From Adlercreutzia rubneri (GTDB lineage Bacteria > Actinomycetota > Coriobacteriia > Coriobacteriales > Eggerthellaceae), in assembly GCF_009755265.1 (NCBI RefSeq), contig NZ_WPOO01000005.1:1-64000 (forward strand): a DNA stretch of 64,000 nt, given 5' to 3'. The notes beneath the pieces were generated by a model. That model did not search any database. It was given only the letters and a program-made list of their open reading frames with translations, and was not told where the DNA came from. Each line of letters starts with the position of its first letter. The first letter of the stretch is position 1. This document shows positions 51,843 through 61,692 of this stretch, in pieces. The translations under genes and the position numbers were made by a program.

Positions 51843-52340
51843 TTAGTCGACGGCCTTGCCCTGAAGCATGGCGGCAACCTTGCGGCTGGGCACGTACTTC
51901 TTCTTCATCTCGCGGCCCTCGATGCGCACACCCATGGAGCGGGCGGTGCCGGCCACGATCTCCATGGCCGCCTCGATGTCGTTGGCGTTCAGGTCGGGCA
52001 TCTTGATCTCAGCGATCTCGCGGAGCTGATCCTCGGTCAGCGTGCCGGCCACCTGAATCTGCGGAATGGCGGCGCCGCTCTTGATGCCGAGCTTCTCCTT
52101 GATGAGCACGGCCGCGGGAGGGGTCTTGCACACGAAGGTGAAGGACTTGTCCTCGTACACCGTGATCTCGACCGGGATGATGGTGCCGGCCTGGTCCTGC
52201 GTCTGGGCGTTGAACGCCTGGCAGAACTGCATGATGTTGACGCCCTGGGCGCCGAGGGCCGGGCCTACCGGCGGGGCCGGATTGGCAGCGCCGGCGGGGA
52301 TTTGCAGCTTTACAAATCCAGTGACTTTCTTGTCAGCCAT
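51843..52340 (-). CDS. rplK: 50S ribosomal protein L11, C-terminally extended
   Basis: A 165-residue L11. It has VTGFVKLQIPAGAANPAPPV, GPALGAQGVNIMQFCQAFNA, SFTFVCKTPPAAVLIKEKLG and KMPDLNANDIEAAMEIVAGT ARSMG. Typical L11 ends just after that, at about 141-145 residues; this one continues with some 20 basic residues (EGREMKKKYVPSRKVAAML). Function of the tail is unknown. Its position between nusG and rplA is standard. Confidence 0.96.
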   Translation of the reverse strand: MADKKVTGFVKLQIPAGAANPAPPVGPALGAQGVNIMQFCQAFNAQTQDQAGTIIPVEITVYEDKSFTFVCKTPPAAVLIKEKLGIKSGAAIPQIQVAGTLTEDQLREIAEIKMPDLNANDIEAAMEIVAGTARSMGVRIEGREMKKKYVPSRKVAAMLQGKAVD

Positions 52341-52454
52341 CTGTGACTACCTTTCAGATGAATCGACGTTTACTTCTCTATCACTCAAAACTCGAAGGCC
52401 GCGAGAAGCCCCGGTCCACGCGGGCGCGACGATCGAGTCAAAGTGCTTGCAAAA

Positions 52455-52985
52455 TTAGATCTTGGCCACCTGGTCGAAGGAAAGCTCGACGGGGGTCTCG
52501 CGGCCGAAGATGTAGACCATGACCTTGACCTTACCCGCGTCGGGCATGACCTCGGAAATCGTGCCGTCGAACTCGGCGAGAGGACCGTGGGTCACCTTCA
52601 CCGACTGGCCGACCTCGAGGTTCGTGGAGGTCTTCTTCGGAGCCTCGCGGCTCGTGCGCTTCATGATCTTGTTGTATTCGTCGCGGGTCAGCGCCTGGGG
52701 GTTGCCCTGGCTGCCCACGAAACCGGTGACGCCCGGCGTGTTGCGAACGGCGGCCCAGCTGCGGTCGTCCAGCTCCATGCGGACGAGCACGTAGCCCGGG
52801 AACACCTTCTTCTCGCTCTCCACGCGACGGCCGCCCTCCTTGATCTCGGTGACCATCTCCGTGGGGATCTCGATGCCGAAGACGTTGTTCTCGAGACCCA
52901 TGGCCTCGATGCGCTGCTCGAGATTCGACTTCACCTTGTTCTCGTAGCCCGAGTAGGTGTGCAGCACGTACCATTTCTTAGCCAT
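52455..52985 (-). CDS. nusG: Transcription termination/antitermination protein NusG
   Basis: A 176-residue NusG with an NGN domain (KWYVLHTYSGYENKVKSNLE, FPGYVLVRMELDDRSW, TPGVTGFVGS) and a C-terminal KOW domain (VGQSVKVTHGPLAEFDGTIS). It couples RNA polymerase to ribosomes or Rho. It follows secE by three bases. Confidence 0.97.
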   Translation of the reverse strand: MAKKWYVLHTYSGYENKVKSNLEQRIEAMGLENNVFGIEIPTEMVTEIKEGGRRVESEKKVFPGYVLVRMELDDRSWAAVRNTPGVTGFVGSQGNPQALTRDEYNKIMKRTSREAPKKTSTNLEVGQSVKVTHGPLAEFDGTISEVMPDAGKVKVMVYIFGRETPVELSFDQVAKI

Positions 52986-52988
52986 CGA

Positions 52989-53390
52989 TTACGCCCCAAT
53001 CCCAGAGATGAACACGAGCAGCGGCGTGATAATCACGTTATCCAGCAACGCCACGAAGATACCGAAAAACAGCAGGGCCACCACCACGACGCCGCTCCAG
53101 CGGAGCACATCGGTGCGGGTCGGCCACGTCACGCGCTTCATCTCGGACTTCACGTCGCGGAAGAACTGGAAGCGCTTCTTCTTCGGCCTGTCCTCCTTCT
53201 TGGAGGACTTCGCGGTATCGTTGGAAGACGCAGACTTGTCCTCGGAGCCCTTCTTGAACAGGCCGCCCTTCTTCTCCTCCGTCGCCTCGGCAACGGGGGT
53301 CGGGCTCTGTTCTTCCAGCTCGCGGTTGGCCTTGCGCTGCTGACGGGCGGCGGAGGCCTTGGCCTTCTGTGTCTTGGATTTCTTTGCCAT
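52989..53390 (-). CDS. secE: Preprotein translocase subunit SecE
   Basis: A 133-residue SecE. Residues 1-75 are a charged Lys/Glu-rich cytoplasmic extension typical of actinobacterial SecE. The core has FFRDVKSEMKRVTWPTRTDV and one membrane span, VVVVALLFFGIFVALLDNVI. It belongs to the SecYEG channel. Position between tRNA-Trp and nusG is the widely conserved arrangement. Confidence 0.95.
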   Translation of the reverse strand: MAKKSKTQKAKASAARQQRKANRELEEQSPTPVAEATEEKKGGLFKKGSEDKSASSNDTAKSSKKEDRPKKKRFQFFRDVKSEMKRVTWPTRTDVLRWSGVVVVALLFFGIFVALLDNVIITPLLVFISGIGA

Positions 53391-53461
53391 GGAATTCCTT
53401 ATGGAAAGTCTCTTGTCTAATCGCCAAAAAAGCAGCCTCTAGGCTGCTCACGAAAACAAGC

Positions 53462-53538
53462 TGGCAGGCCAGGAGGGACTCGAACCCCCAACATGCGGTT
53501 TTGGAGACCGCCGCTCTACCAATTGGAGCTACTGGCCT
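53462..53538 (-). tRNA. tRNA-Trp (CCA)
   Basis: A 77-base cloverleaf with acceptor AGGCCAG/CTGGCCT, anticodon stem GCGGT/ACCGC and loop CTCCAAA (anticodon CCA), discriminator G and encoded CCA end. It lies between rpmG and secE, a very common place for this tRNA. Confidence 0.97.
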
Positions 53539-53561
53539 ATGCCTGTTTCTTCCTTAACCTC

Positions 53562-53711
53562 TTATCGGGTCTCTTTGTGCACCGTGTGGGCGTTGCACCA
53601 CTTGCAGTACTTCTTGAGCTCGATGCGGTCAGGATTGTTCTGCTTGTTCTTCTTGGTCGTGTAGTTGCGGCGCTTGCACTCGGTGCAGGCCAGAGTGACC
53701 AGAGTACGCAT
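53562..53711 (-). CDS. rpmG: 50S ribosomal protein L33
   Basis: A 49-residue protein read on the minus strand. It starts MRTLVTLACTECKRRNYTTK and contains two zinc-type Cys pairs, CTEC and CKWC, so this is the zinc-binding (C+) form of L33. It follows tuf and precedes tRNA-Trp, the standard arrangement. Confidence 0.96.
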   Translation of the reverse strand: MRTLVTLACTECKRRNYTTKKNKQNNPDRIELKKYCKWCNAHTVHKETR

Positions 53712-53772
53712 GAATTCTCCTTTTACCTATAAAGCGAAACGCAGGGTTGATCATACACATGAAGCGCAGGGG

Positions 53773-53804
53773 GCGGGGCCTGCCTCGCAAAAGACAGGCC
53801 CCGC
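53773..53804 (-). other. GC-rich hairpin between tuf and rpmG
   Basis: GCGGGGCCTGCC pairs with GACAGGCCCCGC over an 8-base loop. No T run follows on the minus strand, so it is more likely an mRNA processing or partial attenuation site than a full terminator. Confidence 0.55.
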
Positions 53805-53826
53805 GAAATCACTCAGTAAGAAGGGC

Positions 53827-55029
<1,203 letters not shown>

Positions 55030-55109
55030 GTTTCATCCTCCTTCAAGGGTGATTGCGAAACGAATTGCAACAAAATAAACGCGCCCAGAAAGGACGCGGT
55101 AAATCTAAA

Positions 55110-55186
55110 TGGTAGCGGTGACTGGATTTGAACCAGTGACGCCACGGGTATGAACCGTGTGCTCTGACCAACTGAGCTACACCGCC
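55110..55186 (-). tRNA. tRNA-Met (CAT), elongator type
   Basis: A 77-base tRNA starting GGCGGTG with anticodon loop TTCATAC, T arm TTCAAAT and an encoded ACCA end. The 5' end and D arm fit elongator tRNA-Met rather than the initiator. A modified Ile(CAT) cannot be fully excluded by eye. Confidence 0.92.
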
Positions 55187-55189
55187 AAG

Positions 55190-55265
55190 TGGAGCCTGCG
55201 ACCGGACTTGAACCGGTGACCTCTTCGTTACCAACGAAGTGCTCTACCGACTGAGCTACACAGGC
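55190..55265 (-). tRNA. tRNA-Thr (GGT)
   Basis: A 76-base tRNA starting GCCTGTG with anticodon stem CTTCG/CGAAG and loop TTGGTAA (anticodon GGT), encoded CCA. Four bases from tRNA-Met. Confidence 0.96.
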
Positions 55266-55270
55266 AGAAA

Positions 55271-55355
55271 TGGTGGGCGCGCTAGGATTCGAACCTAGGT
55301 AGGCATAACCAACGGGTTTACAGCCCGTCCCCTTTAACCACTCGGGCACACGCCC
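55271..55355 (-). tRNA. tRNA-Tyr (GTA)
   Basis: An 85-base tRNA with a long variable arm, anticodon loop CTGTAAA (anticodon GTA), acceptor GGGCGTG, encoded ACCA. First gene of the Tyr-Thr-Met-tuf transcript. Confidence 0.96.
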
Positions 55356-55434
55356 ATTTCGGCGCTTAATTCATGTGTACTTTTCAAGCTGCCACCCGTC
55401 TTTCGCGTTGTTCCGCGAAAAGCGAGCGAACGGA

Positions 55435-55463
55435 ATAATACGCTACGGCAACAAGCGTGTCAA
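55435..55463 (-). promoter_or_regulatory. Strong promoter of the tRNA-tuf transcript
   Basis: Perfect TTGACA (55463-55458), 17-base spacer, TATTAT (55440-55435) on the minus strand. This is the best sigma-70-type promoter in the window, as expected for tuf. The predicted start near 55428 gives a leader of about 70 bases before tRNA-Tyr. Confidence 0.88.
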
Positions 55464-55788
55464 CCATTTACACGCCCCCGGGCGTGTCTCCACGATTCCT
55501 CCCCAACCTCGAACGAGGAACCCGGCGACCGTCTTTTCTTCTTACTATATAAAGAGACACTTGGACACCATATGTTGGATGAGAAAGCGCACATCTCCCC
55601 CAAGGTATGGAAACCCTCCTTCACTCATGATTTTTTTCGGCCGCGAACGGCGCGAATTCCCGCGCGGATGGGCTGAGGTCGGCTTGTGAATCCCTTCTGT
55701 GGGGGTCGTGAAGAGGCGGCATCCGTGCTATGATACGAAGCTAGTTTGCCCCAACGCACCAGATGCTCAACCAGGAGGATACTTTTAT
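55464..55788. other. Intergenic region upstream of the NlpC/P60 gene
   Basis: No gene or RNA is recognised. TATGAT at 55729-55734 is a -10 candidate for the NlpC/P60 gene without a clear -35. AGGAGG at 55773-55778 is its ribosome binding site. Confidence 0.4.
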
Positions 55789-56958
55789 ATGAGTGAGCAT
55801 ACACGTCCCTTCAGCAGACGCGCCTTCGTCGGCACGGCGGCCGCTTTCGGCATCTCGCTGTGCCTGCCCCCGCTCATGCCCGCCAAGGCTCACGCCGTCA
55901 CGGCCGCCGAGAAGCAGGCCGAGGCCAACGCGGCACTTGAGAAGCTCAACGCCATGCAGGAGAAGCTCGACCGCGCCGAGGTCTCCCTCTATGCGGCTGA
56001 AACCGAGCGCGACGATGCCCAGGCCCGCATGGACGAGGCTCAGGGTCGCATCGATTCCGCTTCCTCGCGCATCAGCGAGCTGCAGGACAAGCTCGGCAAC
56101 CGCGCCCGCTCCATGTACCGTTCCGGCTCGTCTACGTTCCTCGATCTTCTTCTGGGAGCCACCACGTTCCAGGCCTTCGCCTCGAACTGGGATCTCCTGA
56201 ACGATATGAACCAGAACGACGCCGACATGGTGGAGGAAACCAAGGCCCTGCGCTCCGAGGTGGAATCTGAGAAGGCCGTCTACGAGGAGCAGCGCAACGT
56301 CGCCGCCCAGAAGGCCGAGGAGGCCGAGGCCGTCAAGAAGGAGGCCGAGAGCCTCGTCTCCCAGATGGAGGAAACCTACAACTCCCTGTCCGAGGAGGCG
56401 GCTCAGCTTCTCGCCGAGGAAGAGGCCGCCCGCGAGGCTGCGGCTTTGGCTGCCGCCCAGGCGGCCGAGGAAGAGGCCCGTCGCCAGGCCGAGGAGGAAG
56501 AGCGCCGTCAGCAGAGCAATTCCGGCGGCAACTCCGGTGGAAACTCGGGCGGCGGCTCCGGCTCCGGCGGCAATTCCGGCGGCAGCTCGAGCGGCGGCTC
56601 CAGTTCCGGCGGCGGCTCGTCGAACAACTCGAAGCCCCAGACCGTCGGCGGCACGGCCGTCGACCGCGCTTACGGCGAGCTGGGCAAGCCCTATTCCTGG
56701 GGCGCCGTGGGACCGGATTCCTACGATTGCTCCGGCCTGGTGAGCTACTGCCTGCTCGGCCGTCACAGCCGCCTGGGCACCGCCGCCAGCTTCATGGGCT
56801 ACACGCGCGTCTCCAACCCCAAGCCGGGCGACATCTGCTGCAACGACCACCATTGCGGCATCTACATCGGCGACGGCCAGATGATCCACGCGCCGCGCAC
56901 CGGCGACGTCGTGAAGATCTCCGCCGTGCACTCCGGCATGATTTATACCCGCTATTAG
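55789..56958 (+). CDS. Tat-exported NlpC/P60 peptidoglycan hydrolase
   Basis: A 389-residue exported hydrolase. The N terminus is a twin-arginine signal (FSRRAFVGTAAAFGISL). A long coiled coil of the PcsB/RipA type follows (about residues 38-245, Ala/Glu-rich), then a Gly/Ser linker, then an NlpC/P60 domain: YDCSGLVSYC (Cys near 313), HCGIYIGDG (His near 355) and MIHAPRTG (His near 366). Such enzymes cleave D-Glu to diaminopimelate or Lys bonds during daughter-cell separation. The coiled coil may keep it inactive until it meets FtsX or another activator; this is inference. AGGAGG lies ten bases before the ATG. Confidence 0.93.
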   Translation: MSEHTRPFSRRAFVGTAAAFGISLCLPPLMPAKAHAVTAAEKQAEANAALEKLNAMQEKLDRAEVSLYAAETERDDAQARMDEAQGRIDSASSRISELQDKLGNRARSMYRSGSSTFLDLLLGATTFQAFASNWDLLNDMNQNDADMVEETKALRSEVESEKAVYEEQRNVAAQKAEEAEAVKKEAESLVSQMEETYNSLSEEAAQLLAEEEAAREAAALAAAQAAEEEARRQAEEEERRQQSNSGGNSGGNSGGGSGSGGNSGGSSSGGSSSGGGSSNNSKPQTVGGTAVDRAYGELGKPYSWGAVGPDSYDCSGLVSYCLLGRHSRLGTAASFMGYTRVSNPKPGDICCNDHHCGIYIGDGQMIHAPRTGDVVKISAVHSGMIYTRY

Positions 56959-56978
56959 AGCGTATCTGCCAGCTAGCG

Positions 56979-57009
56979 AAGGGGCTCCCGTTGGGAGCCC
57001 CTTTTTTCG
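56979..57009 (+). terminator. Terminator of the NlpC/P60 gene
   Basis: AAGGGGCTCCC-GTT-GGGAGCCCCTT followed by TTTT. Strong rho-independent hairpin about 20 bases after the stop codon. Confidence 0.92.
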
Positions 57010-57025
57010 CTCGCGTTCCTGCTCT

Positions 57026-58216
57026 TTAGGCCCTCTCGTGAAAGAGACTCACGTAGTCGACGATAGCGTCATGCAGGGCATTCAGACCCTCCTCGTCTTC
57101 CACCCATTGGTGGGTAAGCGGGGCTTCCGGCAGCGTGAACTTGCAGCTCTCCAGAGCCTGGTACACCTCGTTGGGGCCCATGGGCGCCCAACCGTAGCTG
57201 CCGAAGGGAATGCCCACGCGCCCGGCCGGCGCCAAGCCCCGCATGTAGCAGAGAAACGACGCCACCGTGGGCATCATAGTCTTGTTGAGCGTCGGCGAGC
57301 CTACAGCGATGTAGCGCGCGTTCAGCACTTCGGCCATGATGTCGGAAATGTGGTTCACCTTCAGGTCGAGCAGGCGCGCGGGGATGCCCATCTCGATGAA
57401 GGCCTCGGTGATCTCCGTGGCCATGGCCTCGGTGGTATGCCACATGGAGTCGTAGACCACGAGCGCGTACTCCTCGGGAATGCCGCTGCTCCACTTCTCA
57501 TACATCGCCAGAATCTCCGGCACATGGCTGCGCCAGATGATGCCGTGGGCCGGGGCGATCATATCGAAGGAAAGGCCGGAGAGCGCCTTCAGGGCCGCTT
57601 CCACATTCTTACCGTAGGGCATGACGATGTTGGCGTAGTACTTCTGGGCCTGGACGAGCACCTCGGGCAGGCCCACCTCGTCGTCGAAGCGCTTCGAGGA
57701 GGCGTAATGTTGGCCGAAGGCGTCGTTGGAGAACAGGATGCCATCTAACTCGTCGTAGGTGACCATGGAGTCGGGCCAGTGCACCATGGGCGTCTGCACG
57801 AAGGCGAGCGTGCGTTTGCCGATATCGAGGGTGTCGCCGGTCTTCACGCCCACGAGGTTAAGACCGTCCCCGTAATGAGCGCGAAGTCCCTGGATGCCCT
57901 TGGGCGCACCGGTGACGATAGTGGCTTTTGGAGCGATTTCGGCCAAAGCCGGAAGGCCTCCGGAATGATCCATCTCCACATGGTTGGACACAATATAGTC
58001 GATGGAGGCCGGATCCACGATGGTGCCGATGCGTTCGATGAGCTCGCCGGTGAAGGGCTTCTTGCAGGTGTCGATGAGCGTGATCTTCTCGTCGAGGATG
58101 AGGTAGGCGTTGTAGGTGCTTCCGCGCTCGGTGGTGTAGCCGTGGAAGTTGCGCTCGTTCCAATCGATGCCGCCCACCCAGAACACGTCCGGCTTGATCT
58201 CGATGGCCTTCAACAT
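57026..58216 (-). CDS. Flavodiiron protein (FprA family)
   Basis: Cytoplasmic reductase of O2 to water or NO to N2O, protecting anaerobes. The 396-residue protein has a metallo-beta-lactamase domain with the diiron ligands in NHVEMDHSGG, HWPDSMVTY, FSNDAFGQHYAS and APAHGIIWR, then a flavodoxin domain (residues about 255-390) beginning ALVVYDSMWHTTEAMA and with GSPTLNKTMMPTV. There is no rubredoxin domain fused, so electrons must come from a separate rubredoxin or other donor. Full family length. Confidence 0.96.
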   Translation of the reverse strand: MLKAIEIKPDVFWVGGIDWNERNFHGYTTERGSTYNAYLILDEKITLIDTCKKPFTGELIERIGTIVDPASIDYIVSNHVEMDHSGGLPALAEIAPKATIVTGAPKGIQGLRAHYGDGLNLVGVKTGDTLDIGKRTLAFVQTPMVHWPDSMVTYDELDGILFSNDAFGQHYASSKRFDDEVGLPEVLVQAQKYYANIVMPYGKNVEAALKALSGLSFDMIAPAHGIIWRSHVPEILAMYEKWSSGIPEEYALVVYDSMWHTTEAMATEITEAFIEMGIPARLLDLKVNHISDIMAEVLNARYIAVGSPTLNKTMMPTVASFLCYMRGLAPAGRVGIPFGSYGWAPMGPNEVYQALESCKFTLPEAPLTHQWVEDEEGLNALHDAIVDYVSLFHERA

Positions 58217-58265
58217 ATCGCTCTCCTTGTCTCACGGTTGACGTTCGCATCGTAGCCCGAAACAG

Positions 58266-58298
58266 CAACGGAGCACCCCGCTTCGGAGTGCTCCGTTG
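58266..58298. terminator. Hairpin between the flavodiiron gene and putP
   Basis: An 11-base perfect stem CAACGGAGCAC/GTGCTCCGTTG with an 11-base loop, after the putP stop codon on the minus strand. T runs are short on both sides, so termination is plausible but not certain. Confidence 0.55.
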
Positions 58299-58324
58299 AG
58301 AAAACGTATCGTTGCCGCGCAGCG

Positions 58325-59887
58325 CTACACGTCAAGCTCCATGTAGGTGTCGAAGTCGTCGGTGACTTCCTTGCTCGGCTCCTTCGTGAGCTTGGAGACC
58401 ACCACGATCACGAGCAGCGCCAGCAAAAAGCCGGGAAGCAGCTCGTAGACGGCGAACCAGCCACCGAGCGGGGCAATGAGGTTCTTCCACACCACCACGG
58501 TGACGGCACCGGTCAGCATGCCGGCGATGGCGCCAGGCAGCGTGGTGCGGCGCCAGTACAGCGAGCACAGCATGAGCGGGCCGAACGACGCGCCGAAGCC
58601 GGCCCAGGCGTAGGACACGATGTCGAAGATGGAGGAGTTCTGGTCCATGGCCAGGAAGATGCCCAGAAGCAGGATGGCCGTGAGCGTGATGCGGGCCACG
58701 ATCATGACCTGGTTGTCGGTGGCATCGCGCTTGATGAGGCCCTTGAAGATATTGGTGGCCACGGCACTGCCGGAGATGAGCAGGTAGCTGGAAGAGGAGC
58801 TCATAGCCGCCGCGAAGATACCCGAGACCACGAGCCCGCAGAAGAAGCTCGGCAGCAGCATCTTCGACAGCACGATGAACACCGACTCGGCCGCCGACTG
58901 GGTGAGGAACTCGGTCGGGATGACCGCGCGGCCGATAAGGCCGATGCACACCGCCGAGGACAGGGACACCACGAGCCAGATCATGGCGATGATACGCGAC
59001 TTTTTGATCTCGTCGGAGTGGCGGATGGACATGAAGCGGATGAGCACCTGGGGCATGCCGAAGTAACCGAGGCCCCAGGCCAGGCCGCTCACGATGGTGA
59101 TGATGCCGTAGGTGCCGGCCGGGCCGAACATAGGCTCGTTGCCCTCGATGAGCTGGTTGCCCGCCTCGTCGAGCAAAGGCGTGGCGATTTCGGTGCCGGA
59201 GAGGAAGCCGGGGATGTTCTGCAGGAAGGCGACGGTGTTTTCCACGCCGCCGGCCGCCGTGACAGAGCCGATGAACACGGTGGCCAGCGCGAAGAACATG
59301 AGCATGCCCTGAATGAGGTCGGTGGTGCACACCGAGAGGTAGCCGCCCATGAAGGTATAGAGGAACACGATGATGGCGCCGATGACCATCATGACGCCGT
59401 AGTCCCAGCCAAACAGCGTGGCGAACAGCTTGCCCACGGTGACGAAGCAGGACGCGGTGTAGATGGTGAAGAACAGAAGGATGATGACCGCGGCGATGGT
59501 CATGAGGATGTGCTTCGTGTCATGGAAGCGATTGGAGAAGAAGTCGGGCACCGTGATGGCGTTGCCGGCCTTCTCGGAGTACTTGCGCAGGCGCTTGGCC
59601 ACGAACTTCCAGTTCAGATAGGTGCCGATGGCCAGGCCGATGGCCGTCCACATGGCATCCGACGCGCCGGTGAAGTAGGCCACGCCGGGCAGGCCCATGA
59701 GAAGCCACCCCGACATATCCGACGCTTCGGCCGACAGAGCCGTGAGCCACGGTCCCAGGCCGCGGCCGCCGAGGAAGTACTCCTCGGACGACGAGTTGGA
59801 GCGCTTGGCGTACACAAAGCCGATGACCACTACTACGACGAAGTAGAGCAGCATGGCGAGTACGACTTGCATATCGCTTTCGATCAT
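58325..59887 (-). CDS. putP: Sodium/proline symporter
   Basis: A 520-residue member of the sodium/solute symporter family with about 13 spans. It has YFLGGRGLGPWLTALSAEASDMSGW in the first helices (Na+ site and substrate region), MGGYLSVCTTDLIQG, AWGLGYFGMPQVLIRFMSIR and the family signature GFGASFGPLMLCSLYWRRTT. Closest in motif to PutP, so Na+-driven proline uptake is likely; related substrates are possible. AAGGGG precedes the ATG. Confidence 0.92.
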   Translation of the reverse strand: MIESDMQVVLAMLLYFVVVVVIGFVYAKRSNSSSEEYFLGGRGLGPWLTALSAEASDMSGWLLMGLPGVAYFTGASDAMWTAIGLAIGTYLNWKFVAKRLRKYSEKAGNAITVPDFFSNRFHDTKHILMTIAAVIILLFFTIYTASCFVTVGKLFATLFGWDYGVMMVIGAIIVFLYTFMGGYLSVCTTDLIQGMLMFFALATVFIGSVTAAGGVENTVAFLQNIPGFLSGTEIATPLLDEAGNQLIEGNEPMFGPAGTYGIITIVSGLAWGLGYFGMPQVLIRFMSIRHSDEIKKSRIIAMIWLVVSLSSAVCIGLIGRAVIPTEFLTQSAAESVFIVLSKMLLPSFFCGLVVSGIFAAAMSSSSSYLLISGSAVATNIFKGLIKRDATDNQVMIVARITLTAILLLGIFLAMDQNSSIFDIVSYAWAGFGASFGPLMLCSLYWRRTTLPGAIAGMLTGAVTVVVWKNLIAPLGGWFAVYELLPGFLLALLVIVVVSKLTKEPSKEVTDDFDTYMELDV

Positions 59888-60129
59888 GTTTCCCCTTCCG
59901 CGAGAATCCTTGCAACACGTTTGGAACTCCCAGGGTCGGTTTCGGCAAGAGGCGCCAGCGGGCCAGCCCCCAACGCCGCCCTGCCGAAACCGACACCGTA
60001 TGGCCAGCCATTCTTGCGAAGCGCCATATTCCGTGTCGTTTCATTGACCTTTGGGATTATACTTTACCGTGATGGAGTGACACTCCGTATCTTATGCAGA
60101 CGAGCAGTTTTACGGCGAAAGGACGGAAT

Positions 60130-61419
60130 ATGCCGCGCTATGCAGAGATGTCCAAGGCGGAATTGGAGGCCGAGCTCGCCGAGGTGCGCGCCCGCTACGG
60201 CGAGATGGCGGCCCGGGGCCTCAAGCTGAACATGGCCCGCGGCAAGCCCTCGGCCGCACAGCTGGAGCTGTCCCTGCCTATGCTGGACGTGCTGGACTCC
60301 GAAGCCGACCTTGCCGCCGAGGACGGCACCGACTGCCGCAACTACGGCGTGCTCGACGGCATCCCCGAGGCGAAGCGGCTCATGGCGGCGCTTCTGGACG
60401 ATGAGCCAGAGAACGTCATCGTGCTCGGCAATGCGAGCCTCACGGCCATGTACGACGCCATGGTGCGCTACCTGGTGTTCGGGGCCCTGGGAAGTACGCC
60501 CTGGGGGCGCTTGCCCGAGGTGAAATGGCTCTGCCCCGTCCCCGGCTACGACCGTCACTTCTCTATTTGCGAAGATCTCGGCATCGAGATGATTCCCGTC
60601 CCCCTTTGCGAGGACGGCCCCGATATGGAAGAAGTGGAGCGCCTCGTCGTCGCCGACGACGCAATCAAGGGCATCTGGTGCGTGCCGAAGTACTCGAACC
60701 CCTCCGGCATCACCTACTCCGATGAGACGGTGCGCCGCCTCGCCGCCATGGAGTGCGCCGCCGACGATTTCCGCATCTTCTGGGACAACGCCTACGCCGT
60801 GCACCATTTCTCCGGCGATCCAGCCGAGCAGGACATCGTGCTCGATATCGCCGAAGCCTGCCGCGAGGCGGGCAACCCCGATCGCTATCTGAAGTTCGGC
60901 TCCACGTCGAAGATCACCTTCCCCGGCGCGGGCGTGGCCGCTTTGGCCGCAAGCCCCGCCAACATAGCCGAGATCAAGCGGCACTTGGGCGTTCAGGCCA
61001 TCGGCCACGACAAGCTCAACCAGTTGCGTCACGCCCGCTTCCTGGAAGAGGGCGCGCGCCTGCCCGAGCATATGGCCGCTCACGGCGCGCTCATGGGCCC
61101 GAAGTTCGAGCTCGTCGAAAAGAAACTGGCCGAGGAGCTTGCCGAGGCCGGCATCGCCACATGGACCAATCCGCGCGGCGGCTACTTCGTGAGCTTCGAG
61201 GGGCCCGCTGGCACGGCGCGCCGCATCGTGGAGCTGGCGAAGAACGCTGGTGTTACCATGACGGATGCCGGCGCCACCTGGCCCTACGGCGACGATCCGG
61301 CCGATTCCAACATCCGTATCGCACCCTCGCTGCCGCCCTTGGAAGAGCTTGACGCCGCCATGGATGTCTTCACCTGCTGCGTGAAACTGGCCGCCCTGGA
61401 ACAGCTCGTCGAGGAATAA
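60130..61419 (+). CDS. Aspartate aminotransferase, actinobacterial (class Ic) type
   Basis: A 429-residue PLP aminotransferase. It has LNMARGKPSAAQLELS, YGVLDGIPEAKRLMA, LGNASLTAMYDAMVRYLVFG, WCVPKYSNPSGITYS, FWDNAYAVHHF and the Schiff-base Lys in FGSTSKITFPGAG (near 259), ending with a tryptic stretch NPRGGYFVSFEG. These fit the short family of aspartate aminotransferases studied in Corynebacterium and Bacteroidales. It interconverts Asp and oxaloacetate, which could supply L-Asp to the racemase 3 kb downstream. AAAGGA precedes ATG 60130. Confidence 0.9.
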   Translation: MPRYAEMSKAELEAELAEVRARYGEMAARGLKLNMARGKPSAAQLELSLPMLDVLDSEADLAAEDGTDCRNYGVLDGIPEAKRLMAALLDDEPENVIVLGNASLTAMYDAMVRYLVFGALGSTPWGRLPEVKWLCPVPGYDRHFSICEDLGIEMIPVPLCEDGPDMEEVERLVVADDAIKGIWCVPKYSNPSGITYSDETVRRLAAMECAADDFRIFWDNAYAVHHFSGDPAEQDIVLDIAEACREAGNPDRYLKFGSTSKITFPGAGVAALAASPANIAEIKRHLGVQAIGHDKLNQLRHARFLEEGARLPEHMAAHGALMGPKFELVEKKLAEELAEAGIATWTNPRGGYFVSFEGPAGTARRIVELAKNAGVTMTDAGATWPYGDDPADSNIRIAPSLPPLEELDAAMDVFTCCVKLAALEQLVEE

Positions 61420-61444
61420 GGCTTTCGGCCCCGAACGGGCTCGC

Positions 61445-61574
61445 GATGCGGCTCTCTGGCGGGGGCGCGCCCCGCGCGCAGGTTGCGCAGCGAACGGAAC
61501 AGGACTAAATGTCCTGTTCCGCCGAGCGAGCCATTGCTTGAGCACGGGGTGTGCCCCCGCCAGAGAGCTGCATC
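61445..61574. repeat. Large inverted repeat with nested hairpin
   Basis: Outer arms of 30 bases (61445-61474 and 61545-61574) beginning GATGCGGCTCTCTGG and ending CCAGAGAGCTGCATC are complementary apart from three positions. Inside lies GGAACAGGAC-TAAAT-GTCCTGTTCC, a second perfect hairpin. No coding sequence. It separates the aminotransferase from the D-Asp locus and could also act as a transcription barrier. Confidence 0.8.
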
Positions 61575-61597
61575 GTCCCGCCGTAAGGAAAAGTTAC

Positions 61598-61648
61598 GCC
61601 CTCCTTACGCTTTCGTCAGCATTTGCTATGGGAAGCGTAATGGAGGGC
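61598..61648 (+). promoter_or_regulatory. Leader hairpin upstream of the D-Asp ligase gene
   Basis: GCCCTCC-TTACGCTT (61598-61612) pairs with AAGCGTAATGGAGGGC (61633-61648), one bulge, 20-base loop. It lies 45 bases before the start codon of the ligase. A short pyrimidine-rich stretch follows, not a clear T run. It may be an attenuator or a protein-binding leader. Confidence 0.4.
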
Positions 61649-61692
61649 TTTCCTATCATTTCTCCTGAACGCAGACGAGCAAAGGTCAGGAG

